A stretch of DNA of 42,925 nucleotides. Origin: Tolypothrix sp. FACHB-123. GTDB taxonomy: Bacteria; Cyanobacteriota; Cyanobacteriia; Cyanobacteriales; Nostocaceae. The notes under the pieces are model-generated. The model had not been told where the DNA came from. It saw only the letters and a list, made by a program, of their open reading frames with translations, and searched no databases. The translations under genes were made by a program, and so were the position numbers. Shown here piece after piece: positions 35,348-42,925 of the stretch (position 1 is the stretch's first letter; each line of letters opens with the position of its first letter). The stretch covers positions 1-42,925 of the forward strand of contig NZ_JACJRE010000062.1 in the NCBI RefSeq assembly GCF_014697075.1, written 5' to 3'.

Positions 35348-36670
35348 ATGGTTCCAGCCAATAGAGTTTATTTATTATTGCTGATAGGAATTGCCATCGC
35401 CCCTATCTTGGCTATGGTTTTGGGTATTCCCGCCAGTATTGCGATCGCGCTTTTATTTGATGTCCTGGTATTAGGATTAATGGTTGTGGATGGTTTGCGG
35501 GTAAAACGCGATCGCGTGCAAATCAGCCGGGAACTCCCATCACGGTTATCTATAGGCCGAGATAACCCCGTTGTGCTCAGGGTAACCGCAGCAAATACTA
35601 ATGCTGCCATAGAAATCCGCGATTACTACCCTACAGGCTTTGGTGTATCTGCATCAGAACTGAGGGCAAATGTAGCAGCCAATACTACTCAAGACTTAAC
35701 TTATACTGTCCACCCCACACAACGAGGAGAATTTGACTGGGGAAATATTCAGGTAAGACAGTTAGGTTTATGGGGGTTAGCGTGGGATGATTGGCAGATT
35801 CCCCAAAAAGTGACAGTTAAAGTTTATCCAGATTTAGTGGGATTGCGATCGCTTTCCATTCGCCTCGCCGTGCAATCATCTGGATCGATTCGCCAACGCC
35901 GCATCGGAATTGGCACAGAATTTGCTGAACTGCGTAACTATCGTACTGGCGATGATTTGCGCTTAATTGATTGGAAAGCTACCGCCCGCAAAGTTGGCGC
36001 TTATGGAAATACAACACCTTTAGTCAGGGTTTTAGAACCAGAACAAGAACAAACCCTGTTGATTTTGCTGGATCGGGGAAGATTAATGACAGCAAAAGTG
36101 CAGGGTTTGCAGCGCTTTGATTGGGGGTTAAATGCTACTTTATCTTTAGCCTTAGCCGGATTACATCGAGGCGATCGCGTCGGCGTGGGCGTATTCGACA
36201 AGCAAATGCATACGTGGATTCCGCCAGAACGCGGTCAAAATTACCTCCCTCATTTAATTGATCGTCTCACCCCAATTCAACCAGTATTGCTAGAATCTGA
36301 TTATTTAGGAGCCGTTACCAGCGTCGTCCAACAACAAACAAGGCGGGCATTAGTAGTATTAATTACCGACATAGTTGATGTCACCGCCTCCACCGAACTT
36401 CTCGCCGCCCTTTCTCGCCTAGCCCCCCGTTATCTCCCGTTTTGTGTAACTCTGCGCGATCCGCAAATTGAGCGGCGGGCGCATACTTTAACTGAAGATG
36501 TTACAGATGCTTATGTGCGGGCGGTAGCTTTAGATTTATTAGCACAGCGACAAGTTGCATTCGCTCAATTGAAGCAAAAAGGTGTGTTGGTACTTGATGC
36601 ACCAGCACATCAGATTACAGATCAATTAGTTGAAAGATACTTGCAACTCAAAGCCCGGAATCAACTTTAA
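35348..36670 (+). CDS. DUF58 domain protein
   Basis: 440 residues. Two N-terminal membrane helices (about 6-23 and 28-48) precede a cytosolic part. The DUF58 hallmark GTEFAELRNYRTGDDLRLID followed by WKATAR sits near residues 196-221. The region after it resembles a von Willebrand factor A fold (LLILLDRGR near 238). DUF58 proteins usually accompany MoxR AAA ATPases and are thought to help assemble or mature envelope or protein complexes. No moxR is beside this gene, although SpoIIM-like and RDD genes often found with it lie 2-4 kb away. The 3' end overlaps the convergent PEP-CTERM gene by 23 bases. Confidence 0.88.
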   Translation: MVPANRVYLLLLIGIAIAPILAMVLGIPASIAIALLFDVLVLGLMVVDGLRVKRDRVQISRELPSRLSIGRDNPVVLRVTAANTNAAIEIRDYYPTGFGVSASELRANVAANTTQDLTYTVHPTQRGEFDWGNIQVRQLGLWGLAWDDWQIPQKVTVKVYPDLVGLRSLSIRLAVQSSGSIRQRRIGIGTEFAELRNYRTGDDLRLIDWKATARKVGAYGNTTPLVRVLEPEQEQTLLILLDRGRLMTAKVQGLQRFDWGLNATLSLALAGLHRGDRVGVGVFDKQMHTWIPPERGQNYLPHLIDRLTPIQPVLLESDYLGAVTSVVQQQTRRALVVLITDIVDVTASTELLAALSRLAPRYLPFCVTLRDPQIERRAHTLTEDVTDAYVRAVALDLLAQRQVAFAQLKQKGVLVLDAPAHQITDQLVERYLQLKARNQL

Positions 36671-37517
36671 CAACTGAAGCACTGCGGCGGCGACGAACAT
36701 TAAACAAACCTAGCCCCGCAATCCCAAATAATGCCAAAGTTGCGGAAGGTTCTGGTACAGGTGTAATCCCAGCAACATAACGAGCGTTTGCTGCACCAAT
36801 ATCAATGGCGAACACTGTATCGTTATAGTCTTTATCGCCACCACCCCACAAATCTTCAAAACCGAATACTAAGAAATCTTTGTAGTAATAAGCAATGGCG
36901 TGCTGTAAACCATCTGGGTTCAAAGCTTGATTTAAACTCCAAACACCTTTAACAGTATTTCCCTTTTTATCTTTACCAGTAATACCACCATTAATATCAT
37001 TGGCGTGTAACAAAAAGTCCAACTTAGTACCAGCTTTCATAGAGCCAATGCTTGCCCAATCACCTACATTTAAAGGTCTATTAGGTGCAACTGTATTGGC
37101 TAATGGATTGTTGGCATTAGGGCAAAATTTAGTAAAATTGAGGAAATTTTTATCTCCAGTGTTACAAGAAGTATCACCAAAGATTTTCCCTGAAGCTACT
37201 GTGGAGCCAGTTGCAGAAAAATCTAGACGGTTGCGGTATCCGCCAGCAGTTTCTCCAATAAAGAAAATGTTTACATCATGGTCAAATTGGAGTTGTAGTT
37301 TAGAAAGGTCTACTTGTTTTGCTTGAATGGTTTGAGGGCTTAAAGTCTTACCTTCTTCGCCAACGAAAGCACGAAAATCTTGAAGAATACTTTTGAATGG
37401 ATCGGGAGCTTGGTTTCGGCTTTTGATATCAAAAGCACTAGCAGAAGCACTTCCAGATAAAATACTAGTTCCTAATGTAATAGCAGCAAGGAGAGAAGTA
37501 AAAATTTGATTTTTCAT
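36648..37517 (-). CDS. PEP-CTERM sorted exported protein with DUF4114-like domain
   Basis: 289 residues. The signal peptide is SLLAAITLGTSILSGSASASA. The middle holds GFEDLWGGGDKDYNDTVFAI, the characteristic DUF4114 segment, rich in Asp/Gly and possibly calcium binding. The C-terminus has the VPEP motif, a hydrophobic helix and the RRRR cluster of PEP-CTERM signals, recognised by exosortase; a 12-residue tail follows. It probably sits at the cell surface or in the extracellular matrix. It is convergent with and overlaps the DUF58 gene by 23 bases. Confidence 0.88.
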   Translation of the reverse strand: MKNQIFTSLLAAITLGTSILSGSASASAFDIKSRNQAPDPFKSILQDFRAFVGEEGKTLSPQTIQAKQVDLSKLQLQFDHDVNIFFIGETAGGYRNRLDFSATGSTVASGKIFGDTSCNTGDKNFLNFTKFCPNANNPLANTVAPNRPLNVGDWASIGSMKAGTKLDFLLHANDINGGITGKDKKGNTVKGVWSLNQALNPDGLQHAIAYYYKDFLVFGFEDLWGGGDKDYNDTVFAIDIGAANARYVAGITPVPEPSATLALFGIAGLGLFNVRRRRSASVVKVDSGL

Positions 37518-37925
37518 GAGTTATTCTGATTTGAGGAAAATAAAAACTTTTACAGGCTTAATCCATTAATATTGGAAAGTCTCTAAATTCGTCCACCTAA
37601 TTTTCAACTATTTACTATTACTTTTTAATGCACTTCGGTGATTAGTATTGTTACTCAAACATAAGTATTATTACGAAAATAGTAATAATTTCGATAACTA
37701 TCCGTAGCAATACTTGAGTAGATAATCCTTACAAAAATTCTTTATGAACATGAGCATCACACTTTTTTAATCAATACTCTAGAAGGGTATTGCTATAAAT
37801 ACGAAGTCTGCGTGGGCAGGCTTCGTATTTATAGCCAGCGGCTTATAGCCTGTGGGCGTTTATAAAAACTGGGATACTCCCCATAAGAGTTTGGTACTCT
37901 ATATATCAACAATAATCTTTAAATT
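37518..37925. repeat. Intergenic region with a perfect 15-bp inverted repeat
   Basis: 408 bases without a gene. GCTATAAATACGAAG (37792-37806) is the perfect complement of CTTCGTATTTATAGC (37821-37835). The 14-base loop contains a further CTGC/GCAG pairing. It is 90 bases after the end of the SpoIIM-like gene and may stop its transcript or be an interspersed element. Confidence 0.7.
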
Positions 37926-38879
37926 TTAGGATTTTTTGCGACTACAATACATCACCAAAAGTATAAACAATCCCATGCCAACAAGATACTTAAAAGCGTC
38001 TGGTACGCTGGGATTAGGAGAGAAAAAACCTTCGATAATACCAGCAATGATTAACATCGGCACAATCCCATATACTAACTGCACCGCTTGAGAACCATAA
38101 AACTTGAGTGCATCACGACGACGGTAGTTACCAGGGAATAAAATCGCTTTTCCTAATAGAAAACCCGCACCACCAGCCAAAAAGATGGCAGGTAATTCTA
38201 TAGAACCATGCGGAAACACAAATGCCCAAAAGGGATAGGCGAGATGATTTTGTCCTACTAAAGTACCAATAGCACCAATTAATAAGCCATTAAATATCAT
38301 CAAATATGCTGTATATGCGCCAGCTGTCATCCCACCAGCAACAGCCCCAAAGGAAACTGACAAATTATTCACCATAATACTGCTGGATGCTAGAGGTTCA
38401 ATACCCACAATCGAACCCATCCATAATTGGCGATCGTCTCGCACGCGAGAAATTAAGCTTTCAGGTACGATCAGTGACATAAAGCTAGGATCTTGCCAAG
38501 CATACCACCAAGCAACTAACCCCCCCAGCAAAAACAAGGAAGTAGCAAACACTATATATACAAATGTTTGCTGTATTACCGCTGGTAATCCCCATTTGTA
38601 AAATTCCACTACAGCTTGCCATTCTTGTCGTCGTGAACCTTGGTAAATCTGGGTATAGGCACGAGTTGTTAAAGATTGTAAACTATGTATCAAAGTGTTA
38701 CCGACTTTCTGAGTCCGGGCGCGGGCGAGATCCGCCGCGATTGAACGATATAAACTTGCTAATTCCCGTATTTCCCCAGCTTGTAGTGATTTTAGCCCTT
38801 TTTTTTCTACTTGTCGTAAAAGGTTGTCCAAACGCTGCCAATATATTTCTCGTCGTGCAATCCAACGTTGAATATTCAT
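37926..38879 (-). CDS. SpoIIM-like (stage II sporulation M family) membrane protein
   Basis: 317 residues. A helical cytosolic N-terminal part (about 1-95) with WIARREIYWQRLDNLLRQVE is followed by about five or six membrane helices. FVFPHGSIELPAIFLAGGAG near residues 224-243 is the family signature. Such proteins occur outside spore formers, typically near MoxR, DUF58 and RDD genes, and may act in envelope protein quality or transport. It diverges from the next membrane-protein gene by 79 bases. Confidence 0.88.
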   Translation of the reverse strand: MNIQRWIARREIYWQRLDNLLRQVEKKGLKSLQAGEIRELASLYRSIAADLARARTQKVGNTLIHSLQSLTTRAYTQIYQGSRRQEWQAVVEFYKWGLPAVIQQTFVYIVFATSLFLLGGLVAWWYAWQDPSFMSLIVPESLISRVRDDRQLWMGSIVGIEPLASSSIMVNNLSVSFGAVAGGMTAGAYTAYLMIFNGLLIGAIGTLVGQNHLAYPFWAFVFPHGSIELPAIFLAGGAGFLLGKAILFPGNYRRRDALKFYGSQAVQLVYGIVPMLIIAGIIEGFFSPNPSVPDAFKYLVGMGLFILLVMYCSRKKS

Positions 38880-38958
38880 AAATTTTAGGAGGATTCGCTT
38901 GAGTGTACTTTAAGATAGCCTCAATTCATCTCCGTACTTGCAAGGAAAATTTAACATC

Positions 38959-39816
38959 ATGTCTGGTGATTTTGGTTCTCCCAGCCCCATGCAACCCCTA
39001 AGTGTAGGAAATGTCGTGAGTGCAGGAATACGATTGTATCGTTCTCACCTCAAGGAATACTATTTATTAGCACTGAAAGCTTATCTTTGGATATTAGTTC
39101 CCGTTTACGGTTGGGCAAAGTTTTATGCTTTAATCGCCCTGATTTCTCGCTTGGCTTTTGGCGATTTGGTCGATCAACCCGAAAGTGTTACAACTGGAGA
39201 ACGTTTTGTTAATACCCGATTATGGCAGTTTTTAATGACAATGCTGCTAATGTCGATTGTAGGTATGGGAATTTTCTTTGGAATTGCATTTATATTTGTC
39301 TTAGTCGGTGCTTTAGCAGCTGTAGTATTGGGCGGGATAGGTCAACAAACTAGTCCTGCGGCTGGTTTACTTGTAGCTTTAGTGGCGTTGGTTTTAGGTT
39401 TAGCAGCACTTGTCGTAATTATATGGCTGTTGACACGTTTTTATTTAGTAGATGTACCTCTTGCAGTGGAGGATAACGTTGATGCGACTTCTACTATTGG
39501 TCGTAGTTGGGAGTTAACTCAAGGTTATGTCTGGCGAATTGTATTGATTAGCTTTGTAGCCTTTTTGATTACAGTACCTATTCAAATTCTGGTGCAACTT
39601 CTCACTATGATTGTTCAGTTAATATTTCTGCCTTTGATGCAACAGGGTTCTAATTGGGCAGCGGCTGTGTTAATGATATTACTGATATTAGCCTTAAGTT
39701 TTGCTAGTGGGGCAGCTATCGTACCATTTTGGCAAACTATCAAAGCTGTAATTTATTACGACTTGCGCAGTCGGCGTGAAGGCTTAGGTTTAAAGTTACG
39801 CGATCGCGATATTTAA
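38959..39816 (+). CDS. Multi-pass membrane protein (glycerophosphodiester phosphodiesterase membrane-domain-like)
   Basis: 285 residues from ATG 38959, chosen because AAGGA lies 12 bases upstream; a TTG at 38938 would add 7 residues. SVGNVVSAGIRLYRSHLKEY at the start and TIGRSWELTQGYVWRI later are typical of the membrane-domain family often found with SpoIIM-like and RDD proteins. About six hydrophobic segments are seen. No catalytic motif is present. It is probably cotranscribed with the RDD gene 142 bases downstream. Confidence 0.8.
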   Translation: MSGDFGSPSPMQPLSVGNVVSAGIRLYRSHLKEYYLLALKAYLWILVPVYGWAKFYALIALISRLAFGDLVDQPESVTTGERFVNTRLWQFLMTMLLMSIVGMGIFFGIAFIFVLVGALAAVVLGGIGQQTSPAAGLLVALVALVLGLAALVVIIWLLTRFYLVDVPLAVEDNVDATSTIGRSWELTQGYVWRIVLISFVAFLITVPIQILVQLLTMIVQLIFLPLMQQGSNWAAAVLMILLILALSFASGAAIVPFWQTIKAVIYYDLRSRREGLGLKLRDRDI

Positions 39817-39958
39817 ATATTAGTCATTCATTAGTCATTAGGCATCTGTCAATAGTAATTAATTACTCCTCCCCGTCCTCCCTGTCCCTATCTCAGGCGA
39901 TGACAATTTTTTCATCAATAACTATCTTCTGCTATCTGCCATTTCGTAAAATTTTAAA

Positions 39959-40744
39959 TTGCATATGCACCTTTTTAATCGTGTAAAATTCCGCACTCCA
40001 GAAAGTGTAGAACTAGAATTTACCCTTGCAGGAATTGGTAATCGTGCTTGGGCTTTGATTATTGATTATCATATTTTGGCTTTCATTTTAGTGCTGATAT
40101 ACGTTATTTTTGGGGTAATTTTAGTACAGTTAGCAGATTTTTGGTTAACAGTTTTTGGCTCTAATTTAGCTTTGTGGATGATTGCGATCGTTTTCATCCT
40201 TACTTTTGCTATTTATACAGGTTATTTCGTATTTTTTGAAACCCTATGGCAAGGGCAAACCCTTGGTAAACGCTTTGCGAAAATTCGTGTTATCCGCGAT
40301 GATGGTAGACCAATTGGATTGCAACAAGCTGCTTTACGTGGTTTGTTACGTCCTTTAGATGAATTTTTATTTATTGGTGCTTTTTTAATTATGTTGGGTA
40401 ATCACGAAAAACGCTTAGGTGATTTCGCTGCATCTACAATTGTTATTCAAGACCAAATACCTATAGGTTCAGCAACTTTAAATATTTCTGACCAAGCAAA
40501 GTTACTCTATGAAGAACTAATGCAAATTGCCGATTTATCAGCATTATTACCAGATGATTTTGCTGTGATTCGAGAATATCTGCAAAGACGTAATGGTATG
40601 TCGCCTAGAGCTAAATCCTCTTTATCTTTGAAGTTATCTCAACAGGTTCAAGCTATTATTAATTTAGAGCAAATACCTGTAAGTGTAGCACCTGATGTAT
40701 TTTTAGAAGCGATTTATCTTGCTTATAAACAAACAGAATTTTAA
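39959..40744 (+). CDS. RDD family membrane protein
   Basis: 261 residues. The RDD domain (about 10-165) begins TPESVELEFTLAGIGNRAWA followed by LIIDY, with the Arg and Asp that name the family. Three hydrophobic helices are present, plus WQGQTLGKRFAKIRVIRDDG between the second and third. A 90-residue soluble C-terminus follows. The function may be transport or envelope maintenance. Neighbouring SpoIIM-like and DUF58 genes suggest a shared process. The 142-base upstream gap has ATTAGTCATT repeat words. Confidence 0.87.
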   Translation: MHMHLFNRVKFRTPESVELEFTLAGIGNRAWALIIDYHILAFILVLIYVIFGVILVQLADFWLTVFGSNLALWMIAIVFILTFAIYTGYFVFFETLWQGQTLGKRFAKIRVIRDDGRPIGLQQAALRGLLRPLDEFLFIGAFLIMLGNHEKRLGDFAASTIVIQDQIPIGSATLNISDQAKLLYEELMQIADLSALLPDDFAVIREYLQRRNGMSPRAKSSLSLKLSQQVQAIINLEQIPVSVAPDVFLEAIYLAYKQTEF

Positions 40745-40780
40745 ATATAAAATATAGATTTTGTAGAATATTTGATGCTC

Positions 40781-40856
40781 AGTCAATAGTCAAAAGTACA
40801 GAAGCTAATAACTATTGACTATTGACCATTAACTAATGACTATTGACTAATGACTA
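40781..40856. repeat. STRR-type TGACTATT/TGACTAA repeats
   Basis: Degenerate AGTCAATAGTCAAAAGT and TGACTATTGACCATTAAC words in mutually inverted orientation lie between the convergent RDD and DUF1868 genes. They run into the last codons of the latter. Confidence 0.7.
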
Positions 40857-41637
40857 AACTTGGCCAATTTGGCTGACGCTGATAGCTTGTCATATCGTCA
40901 AATTTTCTCAGTTCCACACGATCTATGAAAAAGTCTGGTGAATTTAACGGCCATTGTTGATTCAATTCAGATAACTGTGTACTGAAATTTGTCCTATCTA
41001 GTTCGGGTGAAATGTCTCCAAAATAAGCTAATGTAATATGGGCAGTGAAGTGATAATGTTGTTCAATACCCAAAGCCATTAACTGGGAATTTTGATAAAC
41101 AGTGCGGCGAAATTTAATCACCTGTTCGTAGCAACGCTCATCCTGTGGTACTAAACAAACTCCTATTGCTCTTGGCATGACTATCAGTCCCAGTACTTGC
41201 CAATATATTGGTTGACTGTCGGCGTTAAGAGATTTTTTAGAGTCCTCAAAGATATTAGCGATGCAAGAACTTAAGTCTTGTTCAAATTGTGGGTTTTCCT
41301 CAAAAGCATGACGGTAGGCACTATCCCAAATTAAGTCTGCTAAGGTCAAATGAAAGCTAGTAGAAGGTACAGGTACAATCAAATTACTGTCAGCAGACAA
41401 TTGTAATAATTGTTGCTGATAACTTTGCAATTGAGCGTAGAAAGCAGAGTTTTCTGTTGCTTCTACCGCAGGTGGGGTAATTAGTGTGTAGCCAGGAAAT
41501 GGTACGGCTTTTCTCGATCCAGTAGCATCTGGCTGGAATTTAGAAGATTCCTGGATACGCTGAACTTGGGATCTGTAGGCTTCTGGTAGCGTCATTCTGG
41601 CTACCCGATTTAGGTAAGTTTGATAATTGTCGTCCAA
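40840..41637 (-). CDS. DUF1868 2H phosphoesterase-like protein
   Basis: 265 residues with the two histidine motifs of the 2H (LigT-like) superfamily: H96-L-T98 in SFHLTLADLIW and H200-I-T202 in AHITLAYFG. Family enzymes open or hydrolyse cyclic phosphodiesters in RNA or nucleotides. The FPGYTLITPP segment near residues 47-56 is typical of DUF1868. There is no signal peptide. It is monocistronic and 138 bases from the tRNA-like array, on the same strand and downstream of it. The substrate is unknown. Confidence 0.83.
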   Translation of the reverse strand: MDDNYQTYLNRVARMTLPEAYRSQVQRIQESSKFQPDATGSRKAVPFPGYTLITPPAVEATENSAFYAQLQSYQQQLLQLSADSNLIVPVPSTSFHLTLADLIWDSAYRHAFEENPQFEQDLSSCIANIFEDSKKSLNADSQPIYWQVLGLIVMPRAIGVCLVPQDERCYEQVIKFRRTVYQNSQLMALGIEQHYHFTAHITLAYFGDISPELDRTNFSTQLSELNQQWPLNSPDFFIDRVELRKFDDMTSYQRQPNWPSLVISQ

Positions 41638-41775
41638 TCTCGTTGGCCTCGCGCGCTCACTTGATAGATTTTAGCTGAATAGGCAGTAAGCGCTGCAATC
41701 TAACTGTAATGTAATACCTTCGCTCAATTAAGATGAAGGCGATTGTAGTTTTGCTGAGTTGGATTTAATCATAAT

Positions 41776-41846
41776 CCACCAGGAAGGTACTGCCCCTTCT
41801 GTATCTGTGTTATCAGCACAGCGCCTCACTTTTCGGCTTCTGGTGG
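41776..41846 (-). tRNA. tRNA-Ile(GAT)-like gene with atypical loops
   Basis: Read on the minus strand, 71 bases fold as a cloverleaf. The acceptor is CCACCAG/CTGGTGG (7 bp) and the D stem GCC/GGC. The anticodon stem is CTGTG/CACAG with loop CTGATAA (anticodon GAT), and the T stem is GAAGG/CCTTC. All stems pair perfectly. However, the T loop is GGCAGTA instead of TTCRANN and the D loop AAAAGTGA lacks GG, so the normal D-T contact is missing. CCA is not encoded. It may be a specialised or decayed tRNA. Confidence 0.5.
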
Positions 41847-41851
41847 AAAGC

Positions 41852-41933
41852 GGAAGATGGAGGAATCGAACCCCTAGGTGTTACCCTACCCCGGTTTTCA
41901 AGACCGGTTGCCGACCATTTAGCGACATCTTCC
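41852..41933 (-). tRNA. tRNA-Ser(TGA)
   Basis: 82 bases on the minus strand. The acceptor is GGAAGAT/ATCTTCC. The anticodon arm is CCGGT-CTTGAAA-ACCGG, with anticodon TGA. A long variable arm is built on TAGGGT...ACACCTA. The T loop is TTCGATT, and the D loop AAATGGTC contains GG. The discriminator is G and CCA is not encoded, as for many cyanobacterial tRNAs. The T stem has one imperfect pair. Confidence 0.82.
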
Positions 41934-41945
41934 AAGTTGAATGAC

Positions 41946-42027
41946 GGAAGCTGGAGGAGTCGAACCCTTACAGTTGTTAACTGCACTCCTGCGTTCGAGA
42001 CAGCTTACCGTCCTCTCGGCAGCTTCC
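41946..42027 (-). tRNA. tRNA-Ser(CGA), somewhat degenerate
   Basis: 82 bases on the minus strand. The acceptor is GGAAGCT/AGCTTCC, the D stem CCG/CGG, and the anticodon loop CTCGAAC (anticodon CGA). A long variable arm uses CAGTT/AACTG, and the T loop is TTCGACT. The anticodon stem has a G-G mismatch at its base and the T stem is imperfect, so function is less certain than for the Ser(TGA) gene 12 bases downstream. No CCA is encoded. Confidence 0.65.
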
Positions 42028-42035
42028 CAAATTTT

Positions 42036-42082
42036 GGGTGTATAGCGATTCTTGATGAATTTTTCTTAATTGATATACACCC
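42036..42082. repeat. Inverted repeat between the tRNA array and the nuclease gene
   Basis: GGGTGTATA (42036-42044) is the perfect complement of TATACACCC (42074-42082). It sits in the divergent region that must contain both promoters. Confidence 0.6.
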
Positions 42083-42121
42083 CATTTAATAGTAAAATGG
42101 CGAGACGTTTAAAAGCTTGTC

Positions 42122-42811
42122 ATGAGAATCACTCAAGACCAACTAATAAAATGGTTCCAAGAATACTATCAGTCTTATGGTGTAGTTCCTGCTTTAAATA
42201 AAGTTAGAGATAAAAGTATTTCTTGCCCAGTAATACACAATACAATTGTCAGGAAATTTGGAAGTTGGAATAATGCTTTGAAAGCAGCAGGCTTACCGTT
42301 ATTTGTAAAACCAATCCTAGCGAAGGAAGTAGTTTGTTGTAACTGTGGTGAGGTTTTTTATAAACAAAGACACCGACTACAAGAGGGCAAACCCGATTTT
42401 TGTTCAAATTCATGTGCAGCAACTTATAAAAATTGCCATAAAAATCAGGGAACTAGACGATCTAAGCTTGAAGATTGGTTGGAAGAGCAGCTTTTAAAGC
42501 TTTATCCAGAATTAGAAATTCATTTCAATCGCAAAGATGCCATAAATGCAGAGCTTGATATATACATTCCATCTCTAAATTTAGCTTTTGAATTAAATGG
42601 TATTTTCCATTACGAGCCAATTTACGGGGCAGAAAAACTAGCGTCTATTCAAAATAATGATAAGCGTAAGTTTCAAGCTTGTTTAGAAAAGGGAATTGAA
42701 TTAGCCTTTATTAACTGCTCTCAACAAAAAAAGTTTAAGAAATATACCTCTCAAAAATATCTTCACATCATAACCTCCATTATCAATTCAAAGGTGTCTG
42801 AGGAGGCTTGA
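42122..42811 (+). CDS. Homing-type endonuclease, HNH-associated repeat + Vsr/EDxHD nuclease
   Basis: 229 residues. Residues 3-58 match the homing-endonuclease-associated repeat (LIKWFQEYYQSYGVVP ... FGSWNNALKAAGL), a DNA-binding helical module. Cys72/73, Cys75, Cys94 and Cys98 make a zinc-finger-like segment. Residues 115-215 resemble a Vsr-like PD-(D/E)XK nuclease of the EDxHD group: Glu118 region, Asp146 (AELDIYIP), Glu157 (AFELNG), His163 (FHYEP) and Asp180 (NNDKRK). It is free-standing, not inside an intron that I can see. It diverges from the tRNA array 95 bases away. Enzymes of this group cut specific DNA sites to spread themselves or linked elements. Confidence 0.78.
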   Translation: MRITQDQLIKWFQEYYQSYGVVPALNKVRDKSISCPVIHNTIVRKFGSWNNALKAAGLPLFVKPILAKEVVCCNCGEVFYKQRHRLQEGKPDFCSNSCAATYKNCHKNQGTRRSKLEDWLEEQLLKLYPELEIHFNRKDAINAELDIYIPSLNLAFELNGIFHYEPIYGAEKLASIQNNDKRKFQACLEKGIELAFINCSQQKKFKKYTSQKYLHIITSIINSKVSEEA

Positions 42812-42925
42812 ACTCCCTAATGACCAGGGCAAACGCATCTAAATAGAGAAAAGTGCTAAGTAGAGGTGTGTTTTGAGTAGTACAAGAGAACTATATATAA
42901 CTGGTGAAGAGAGCGATCGCTAAAA

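Noticed and set aside
41759-41944. 61-codon plus-strand open frame
   Set aside because: It lies across two tRNA or tRNA-like genes on the other strand; the reading frame is a by-product of their conserved sequence.

Overview
The window comes from a filamentous, probably heterocyst-forming (Nostocales-type) cyanobacterium. The reasons are dense HIP1 octamers (GCGATCGC and close variants), an NdhH subunit of the NDH-1 complex, a urea ABC transporter behind an NtcA-like promoter, a CrtW-type carotenoid ketolase, a PEP-CTERM protein, and many 7-bp tandem repeats of the STRR type. Base composition is AT-rich between genes. No species can be named from the sequence alone.

Layout. 1-6.8 kb: a transposase tail at the edge, ndhH (+), an intrinsic terminator and an array of small palindromes, a GH13 alpha-glucan hydrolase (-), a cytosolic subtilisin-type protease (+), and two coupled small membrane/exported hypotheticals. 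7.1-12.6 kb: urtABCDE on the minus strand behind an NtcA-type promoter. 13.0-18.6 kb: a candidate immune/programmed-death island. It holds a Trypco1-type protein diverging from a caspase-nSTAND-TM-WD40 giant, then a WD40-only paralogue of that giant's sensor and a tiny Cys/Pro-rich ORF. 18.7-22.1 kb: a cupin, galK with an M24-fold protein, and a DUF4383 membrane protein. 22.1-23.5 kb: a long gene-poor stretch with a MITE. 23.5-28.7 kb: two sugar-envelope fusion genes (glycosyltransferase-UDP-galactopyranose mutase; GH1-RmlD) followed by a wrecked galE. 29.1-31.3 kb: crtW, a small CxxC protein and a pentapeptide-repeat protein. 31.8-34.8 kb: a GH2 beta-galactosidase overlapping galT. 35.3-41.6 kb: DUF58, PEP-CTERM/DUF4114, SpoIIM-like, a membrane protein, RDD and DUF1868 2H phosphoesterase genes. 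41.8-42.8 kb: three closely packed tRNA or tRNA-like genes and a homing-type EDxHD nuclease.

How the genes work together. GH2, GalT and GalK could feed galactose into the Leloir pathway. The local galE is only a remnant, so UDP-galactose epimerisation must come from elsewhere; the mutase fusion would consume UDP-galactose for galactofuranose. The urt operon scavenges urea under nitrogen control. The 13.0-18.6 kb island has the architecture of NTPase-gated conflict systems (caspase effector, STAND switch, WD40 sensor). Two details stand out: a duplicated stand-alone sensor, and the same 10-bp element upstream of both divergent genes. The tRNA array beside a homing-type nuclease is the second most unusual locus.
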